DNA from: Oscheius tipulae
Taxonomy: Eukaryota; Nematoda; Chromadorea; Rhabditida; Rhabditidae
DNA length: 64,000 bases
Assembly: GCA_037178975.1 (NCBI GenBank)
Contig: JASJZH010000004.1
Coordinates: forward strand, 6,944,001-7,008,000
Direction: 5' to 3'
Every line of letters starts with the position of its first letter. Within the stretch, counting starts at the first letter, position 1. Under the pieces are notes generated by a model, which saw nothing but the letters and a program-made list of their open reading frames with translations, had not been told where the DNA came from and searched no databases. Made by a program: the position numbers and the translations under genes. This document shows positions 58,037-64,000 of this stretch, piece after piece.

Positions 58037-58881
58037 TTGGGTTGGCAAATAAGTCAATTCGCTTTTTGTAAGCATGTCCTTTGCTTTCTTTACGACAACT
58101 GCCGAGCTATTGGTTATAGCACCTCGTGTTGCTCACTCAGTCCTCTACCACCATCATGTAAGACTCCACTTCCCTTCTTCTTATTCTCTATTCTGTGTTC
58201 GTTTTGATCCGGACTATTGACGACCTGCCACCCTACCATCTGCGACATGTCATGTTAAATGTGTTCCTCAAAGGCACGAATGGAGCCCAAACGGCGCTAA
58301 TATCAACGATGTTGATGGCCAAGGAACGACGTCAACGAGGGTATGCCAGTTGTGGTTCCATCGCTTTCGGTCTGGGGACAAACGCGTCGAAGATGAGCCA
58401 AGGTAAAGTAGACCAACAAGTTTCGATGAATCGAAACAGCTGCAGCTCGTGAACGAGAATAATCGGCAGACTACCCGTGAACTAGCAGAGGCACTGTTTG
58501 TCAGTCACGTCGCAGTGGAACATTATTTGAAGCAATTGAGATTTACGAAGAAACTCACTCGCTCCAAGATCCATGACCTGGGTTGGGAGATTTTACCCCA
58601 TCCTCCTTATAGCCCGGACCTTGCCTCTTCCGACTATTATCTGTTCCTGACTCTCAACAACGCGATTGGAGGACAACAGTTCGACGGCGCACTCAAAACC
58701 TCATTGACAAACTTCTTCGCGTCGAAACACAAGGTGTTCTACGAGCGTGGCATCCGTAAGCTACCCGTGAAATAGGCAGATGTGGTGCATCATAATGGTG
58801 ATTACAACGAATGAAAAAGTTGTTTGGAAGTCAATAAATTTTTGCATTTGAAAAAGTGAAAAAACTTATTTGCCAACCCAA
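58037..58881 (+). mobile_element. Internally deleted mariner transposon
   Basis: 845 bp with identical 18-bp terminal inverted repeats (TTGGGTTGGCAAATAAGT and its complement) and a TA duplication on each side (58035-58036, 58882-58883), the signature of mariner insertion. A full-length mariner is about 1.3 kb, so about 450 bp is missing internally. The perfect ends suggest a recent insertion or recent mobilisation in trans. It ends 48 bp from the stop of the GPCR gene at 58929. Confidence 0.94.
58195..58778 (+). pseudogene. Deleted mariner transposase remnant
   Basis: Inside the mariner. The first part (58195-58452) is weakly similar to the N-terminal domain. The second (58449-58775) has NNRQTTRELAEALFVSHVAV then EHYLKQLRFTKKL, followed directly by LGWEILPHPPYSPDLASSDY and the closing GIRKLPVK. 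The jump from KKL to LGWEIL removes the central catalytic region with the first two Asp of the DD34D triad. Only the third (SPDLASSDY) remains. No activity is possible. Confidence 0.88.
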
Positions 58882-58928
58882 TAAGTATTGTTCATTACAC
58901 CCGTACAAATAATTTAAGCCTAATTATA

Positions 58929-61866
58929 TCACAAAAACTGGTCTCCCGGTTCGTATTTGGTCGTAGTGACGACCGCGTTGAACGTCTTCGAGTAATCAAA
59001 CTTCGAACCCTAAAATGTTAACATTTCGCTGTCTCGACACTTTCTTACCGAAACATCAGTTTTAATGTTAGTCAGAGACTGTTTTCCCTCTCTCTTGTAC
59101 TGGTGAAAGACTTGATGGATGGCGTTTCGGAACTGTGGGTTGAACCAGGAATAAATAACCGGATTGGCTACGGCGGACATCATGGCGGACACGTGGCAGA
59201 AGGCGAAAATCTGGAGAAAATTTTTTTCTTTTGGTATGGAAGAGTACCCACAACTGAAAACCAGGGCGTCATTGAAAAGGTAGACATGTCCCTGTACAAG
59301 TTGATCGCATTGAGTGGAATCCACGAGACGATGAAGCCCAAGACCATGGCGATCATCATCCTAATCAAGTTCGCTTTGTTTAATTTCCCTTTCAAACCAA
59401 CCTATTGGCTCTGTTCTTTCTGCTCACCAGTTTCTGCTCACTCTCGGCAAGCAGAGCTTGACAGCGTCTCCTCTTGACCTGTCTGTTCATCACTCGAGAG
59501 ATCATAGTGTAGCAGACTGTCGAAATCACGGCTGGGATTCCGAACTGCAGTAGAAGAACAGTGATTCCGTAGATTCGACGCTGGTCAGAGCGGCCGAGGG
59601 TTTCATTGAAGTCTGGCCTGTAATTTTGTATTTTGACATTGATACAATCAGTTGGCGGTCGAAAGATACAACTGAGAACCACGTTATGTTTGATATTCTC
59701 GCTCTTCAGGATTGTCTTTTCGGAAGCTACCCTGACCTGTACTATCTAAAGCATGGTGGTTTCTATGGAGGACTCTGTCTGTTTGGTTGTTTGTTTGTGC
59801 GAAGTCACGAAACAGAAGCAAAACAAAAAGCTTTAAATTGTTGTTGTTGTAAATTGTGCTAGTTGGACAATTACTCAGATATAGGACGACGAATTCTAGC
59901 GCTACCGACGACAGACTGTAGAGAGACAAAGAGACAGATAAACTGTAAGACTGAGAGACAGGGATAAACAGTCTGAGGGACTGAGTGACAGATACACAAA
60001 ATGACGGAGAGACAGAGAGACAGAGTAAGAGACAAACGGAGTGACGGAGAGACAGAGACACAGAATGACGAAGAAAAAAAATACAGAATTTTCAACTACT
60101 TTCAACCACCCACTCTTTCTCAAACCCAAAAAAGGCGTTTGCATAAAGAGCACGGAAATAGATAACTAGTAACGGCGTCGCCAGACGGAGAAGCCGGCTC
60201 ATAGATCCTCCAAGAAGGAAACGAAGTTTAATCGCTAGACATAATTGGTAGAAACTATTAAAACTGTTTTTGGCAAACAATGAGTTTTTACTACTAACAA
60301 TTTCCACCTAACGGATAAAGTAGATTCACAAACTTGAAACAGGAATGTCTATTCAACTTGCTAGAACATCTCAAGCTACCCATGTTTATAGACCAAAGTA
60401 GCTTGTGCTTGTCCGTCAGAGGAAGCCGCCCAGCTTATACTTAGTGCATATATGTTTGTCATTCCTATTTGTATATCACATAGTACGAAGATCCAAAAAA
60501 TCACAGCTTACCAGGATTCCTCACAAAAAACTCCACAGATATCCGTGTACTTGACTTCGTTTGAGTAGAGCCCAGTTGGCAGAGCCATGGCATATCCCAA
60601 TGCCCAAATTCCGATGACAATTAGAATTGCTCGATTGTAGGAAATCATCTGAATTGGTCAATTTATGGTATCTTCCACCTAAAAATTACGTCTTTGCTCG
60701 GCTTGGCAATCAGCAGACACCGATCTATGGCGATCATTGTGAGTGTGAAGCTGCTGACAAATATGCTCCCTCCCTGAAAAAAGTCCATTAGGGATGCTTT
60801 TCGGACATTTCCTGATCGGAAATGTGTGGTCTGAACTATGATGCCGAACCACCGGACTTATGTTAGGGTGACTGACACTGATGAAACGGAACTCGTCTGT
60901 GAGCAGTCTGATAGACAGGAACAAGAGTTCGAATTAGTATTTTAAGGACTTGCAAGCAGAAGGATCAGAAATCGGAGAGATTTTTTGATAGTACTCTTTT
61001 TTGTTGATTTTCGGTGTCCAAACTAACCAGAACTGAGATAAGGCAAATCTTTAGATGTTTGGAAAGGGACAATTTTGTCTTACGTGTACATTTCTTCCGA
61101 GTGCTGGTTGGACTAATAAAAAAAACAGCAAAGTTTCAGTTCCACAACACAATCGATCATTTCTTGAATCAACATATCGCTAGAAATGCATGATGACTGC
61201 CATTATGAGCAAATGACTGTCAATTGGCGCGTTTTCAATGAGGAACCCATAACCGTGGATCTTTTAATTGTCCCGAAGTTTATTTTCTGTAGTCACTTGT
61301 GTACTGGCATATCTTCCTAGCTATTTGACCTACAGTATTCTAAATACTCGCTTGAATCAGACTGCTAACTTAATCAAACGGGTTGATGAAATGACTTCCA
61401 TGAGTCTAAACTAGACAAAGTTGCGAGCAGGAGGAAGTGTACGGGACAGTACACACCTGGTGAAAATAATAGAAAGTAGTTACCTGGAAGATTCCGATGA
61501 GTTTACAGAACATGGCCGGGAAAATCCAGTTTCTTGTGAAAATGGTGATGGCTGTGATGGGAAGACTGGTCATACTCATCAGAAGGTCCGACACGGCCAG
61601 ACAACCGATGAAAATACTTCGGACATTCAGTGAGATCTAAACTGTGTTATACTCGAGAATTACTGTAAATGAAACCTGATTGAAAGCCACGACGTACAGA
61701 ACCAGTGAGTTTCCAACAAACGCCGCCACCCAAACCAGAGTGTAGAGAGCGATGAAAATTACCTAAAGTCGGGATTAACTGGAAAGAAGAAGATGCTTAC
61801 TTGAATAGCGGGCAAGTCCACATTTTCATTGGAAAAGTCCTGTATAGTTGTGCAGTTATCGGTCAT
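58929..61866 (-). CDS. Neuropeptide-receptor-like rhodopsin-family GPCR (364 aa)
   Basis: Nine exons from ATG 61866 to TGA 58929 sum to 1095 nt in frame. The N-terminus has NCT/NEN glycosylation-type sites. TM1 has FVGNSLVLYVV, TM2 LAVSDLLMSMTSLP, ECL1 the conserved Trp (NWIFP) and Cys (FCKL), TM3 ends IAIDRCLLIAKP (DRC instead of DRY), TM5 has FGIPAVISTVCY, TM6 MVLGFIVSWIPLNAINL and TM7 SAVANPVIYSWFNPQFRNAI. The pattern fits the NPY/NPF-like npr group of nematodes. It should couple a peptide ligand to G proteins in neurons. Two large introns (710 and 894 bp), the second holding a minisatellite. Confidence 0.87.
59910..60072. repeat. Degenerate GACAGAGA-type minisatellite
   Basis: About 160 bp of imperfect tandem units such as GGAGAGACAGAGAGACAGAG and GAGTGACGGAGAGACAGAGA, lying within the 894-bp intron of the GPCR gene. 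On the minus strand it reads as Ser/Leu-rich frames that are artefacts of the repeat. Confidence 0.8.
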
Positions 61867-64000
61867 AACGGGGATCTGGAAAAGGGGTTCAATGTAATCA
61901 AGCCCAGACGATGAGCAAAAGGACAAGAGATGAGAAATGCGTGAGCTCCACCTCCTTCTCTGGAACGGGCTGCTCTTTTAGCAGAACAGGAGTTCTATTT
62001 AATGGAATACCAGTAAAACTATTAGGTAGGAAAGAGTGGCAAACACAGCAATTCGGAAAGATCCCTTGGTGAACAAAGAGCCAGTACAACTGAAATTTTC
62101 AAATGGACACAAACAATTGCTTTAAACACTGATGAAACCCGAGTAGAATTGCCTGTACATTTTGGAACTTGCTTTTATAAAAAAAAAATTTCGGTTCCAC
62201 TGCTCACCTCCTACTCGAGAATAGTTTCCCTTATCAGATCTTTGGGCCACTGCCACCTGCTATTTTCAGAAGCCCCGAGAATAGGAAAGACTGAATGAAA
62301 TACCGAGAAATGTGAGAAATGATGTAGGCTTGTCTAATTTGCTGTTTGCTTCAGAAAACTTCCCGTTTTTTGGATTATTCGCTAGAAAGAGGATTTTTAC
62401 GCTGGACCTGACCGTCGATAAAAGAGGCTTATAGGAAGTTCGGAACAAAAATGAGAAATAGTCCGTGACCGGGTGAAAAATTAAATTCACGCAAAAATGA
62501 CGAGTATTAAAAGAGGGAGAAGAAGCAGGTGTCTGACGAGGGGAGACACTAGGAACGATCGTCGTACAGCTGAAGAAAAAGATAGAGGCTCGGGATTGTA
62601 ATGGAATCACGGTAGAGATTGGAGGAGTAAACAACTCTTATAGCTGCTATCAGTTAACTTAATCAGATGTTAAAATGGCTAAAAGAAGAGTCAGAGATTG
62701 TCAGAGTCTGAGTGGGATGGGATAGGAAACATTAGGAGTTTGGGACATCACTCGTAATATATTTCCGGCCAAGATCGAGCTTGCTTACTGACAGTGAACC
62801 AAAAAGTATATTTTCTCTTCAGGCTCTGTTTTCCTGAAAATTACTTGGGAATGTTCCCATACGCTTGAGATTTTCTGGGATTGCCTCTTGCTAAGAGTTC
62901 ATACGATCAGAACAAGCTAGTCTGGTTTAGTGGAAAAGACGTGTTGCGCAAACCTTGAGAAGTACACTCGAAAGTAAAAAGGTGAAATTGAACTGACTAG
63001 TTTTACTAAAAATTTGAGAGAACCAGGAAGACTTCACTGCCACAGATGTCCTAAGATAAACACTTAATCGGGAGGAGCTTTAGAAATGGAGGGAGTAATT
63101 TTGAACTCCGAAAACACTTGAAATCCTCCAATGTTCGACTATTGAACCTTTTGTCACTGTATTAGCTAGTTCATAAATACATATAGAAGCTCCCTTTGAC
63201 TACCTGGGAAGTGATCTTAAACTACTACAGACTCAAAACTGTTTGGTCAGTTGTGCAAAAAGCAAACTACAAACAGACGACATATATGCAAAACCATTTG
63301 TGCAAAAGGCAGTTATAAGCCGCATAAGCTCTTGAATTGGAAAGGGGTGAGGGTGTTCAAATGAATGCAAACAGCTTCTGCCCTAAATAGACAGACAGAG
63401 TACTCGACTCTGCAAGTGTCCAAGTTCCGGGTGGTGCTTCATTAGAGATGATAAATGACCTCGACTCGCGACTCTTTCACCGAATAATCTTCGGCCTAGC
63501 GTTCCTTCAAAGTGATCTATTGGGTATTAAGCTAAGGATTTGCCATGTTTCAAGAAGATCCTATTTTGATAAGAGTGGTCTCTGAGATCGGGGATGCACT
63601 CTCATTAGGCTACTACGCACATATGGAGCTTCGTCTGTTGATCAACCAAGAGGAAAATACGCATGGCTGAGGACATTGTGACTCCCAAAAAGAGGCTGCG
63701 TCAAAATAGTGAGACTATTTATATATGGGGAGGGAGATGTTTTGTTTTCGATGACCGAATCAAGGGGAATCTGATTGCTAGATGAACATCTTCAAAAAGA
63801 GCTTGTGTACCAGTATAACATACGAAGAAGAAAATCAATGACTGTGAAGTGTGATGATCGACACCTACTTTGAAAGTGCAGATAGATCCTACAGAGCTTC
63901 TCCTAGAGAAAATTTGCCGGAGCATCTCGGTAAAGATTCATAATCTCTAAGGCAAGGCATGAAAAGGTGCCGGAATAGTGTCTATAAGGACTTTTCCAAA
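61867..64000. other. Upstream/intergenic region, about 2.1 kb
   Basis: Presumed promoter and 5' flank of the GPCR gene. Frames here (longest 62266-62634 minus) are low-complexity, without splice partners or motifs. Nothing else recognised up to the window end. Confidence 0.35.

Noticed and set aside
59684-60153. Ser/Leu/Val-rich minus-strand frames in three registers
   Set aside because: They are translations of the GACAGAGA minisatellite inside a GPCR intron.
1-64000. CRISPR arrays, prophage, bacterial operons or viral genes
   Set aside because: Spliced genes, nematode families, a class II eukaryotic tRNA and mariner elements show this is nematode nuclear DNA; no spacer-repeat arrays or phage/viral genes were seen.

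Overview
Organism. This is eukaryotic nuclear DNA from a rhabditid nematode, most likely Caenorhabditis or a close relative. Introns are mostly 36-80 bases, begin GT and end in T-rich TTTCAG-type acceptors. Gene families are nematode-typical: C-type lectin, Sra-superfamily and Str-type chemoreceptors, divergent nuclear receptor, DUF1679/CHK kinase-like, DUF288/STELLO-like, and a sperm SSQ-like Gly-rich protein. Three adjacent genes (hst-1, U1-C snRNP, pole-2) match genes I recall from one C. elegans chromosome IV clone (F08B4). All gene models were spliced by eye, requiring GT..AG sites and phase consistency.

Layout. 1-2.5 kb: two tandem members of an F-box-like family (first cut by the window edge). 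2.8-4.6 kb: a secreted two-domain C-type lectin and a 93-residue secreted peptide, both minus. 4.6-9.5 kb: gene-poor, with a duplicated 35-base palindromic motif. 9.5-16.3 kb: conserved housekeeping block, all minus: hst-1 (851 aa), U1-C (125 aa), pole-2 (about 492 aa), closely spaced and operon-like. 17-23.7 kb: three more F-box-like paralogs plus a broken inverted copy. 23.7-31.5 kb: sparse, with a 97-residue secreted peptide gene, a dead mariner-type transposon, a two-exon orphan gene and tRNA-Ser(AGA). 31.5-34.7 kb: a DUF288/STELLO-like gene with three apparent lesions. 35-37.3 kb: CHK kinase-like gene with a 468-bp MITE starting just after its stop codon. 37.6-40.2 kb: a two-TM protein, a PMP3-family proteolipid and an SSQ-like Gly-rich protein. 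40.4-53.2 kb: four Sra-superfamily receptors around a nuclear receptor, a tRNA-Glu relic and a Ser/Pro-rich secreted peptide. 53.8-55.3 kb: a foldback element. 55.4-61.9 kb: an Str-type receptor, an internally deleted mariner and a neuropeptide-receptor-like GPCR with a minisatellite in one intron. 62-64 kb: nothing recognisable.

How it fits together. There is no single pathway. A conserved syntenic core (replication, splicing, heparan sulfate) is embedded in fast-evolving, environment-facing and lineage-specific families (F-box-like, lectin, chemoreceptors, nuclear receptor), with several generations of DNA transposon activity. The most distinctive items are the six-exon F-box-like family, the four receptors with identical 150-bp last exons and an aromatic C-terminal tail, the decaying DUF288 gene, and unassigned secreted peptide genes that may be prohormones.
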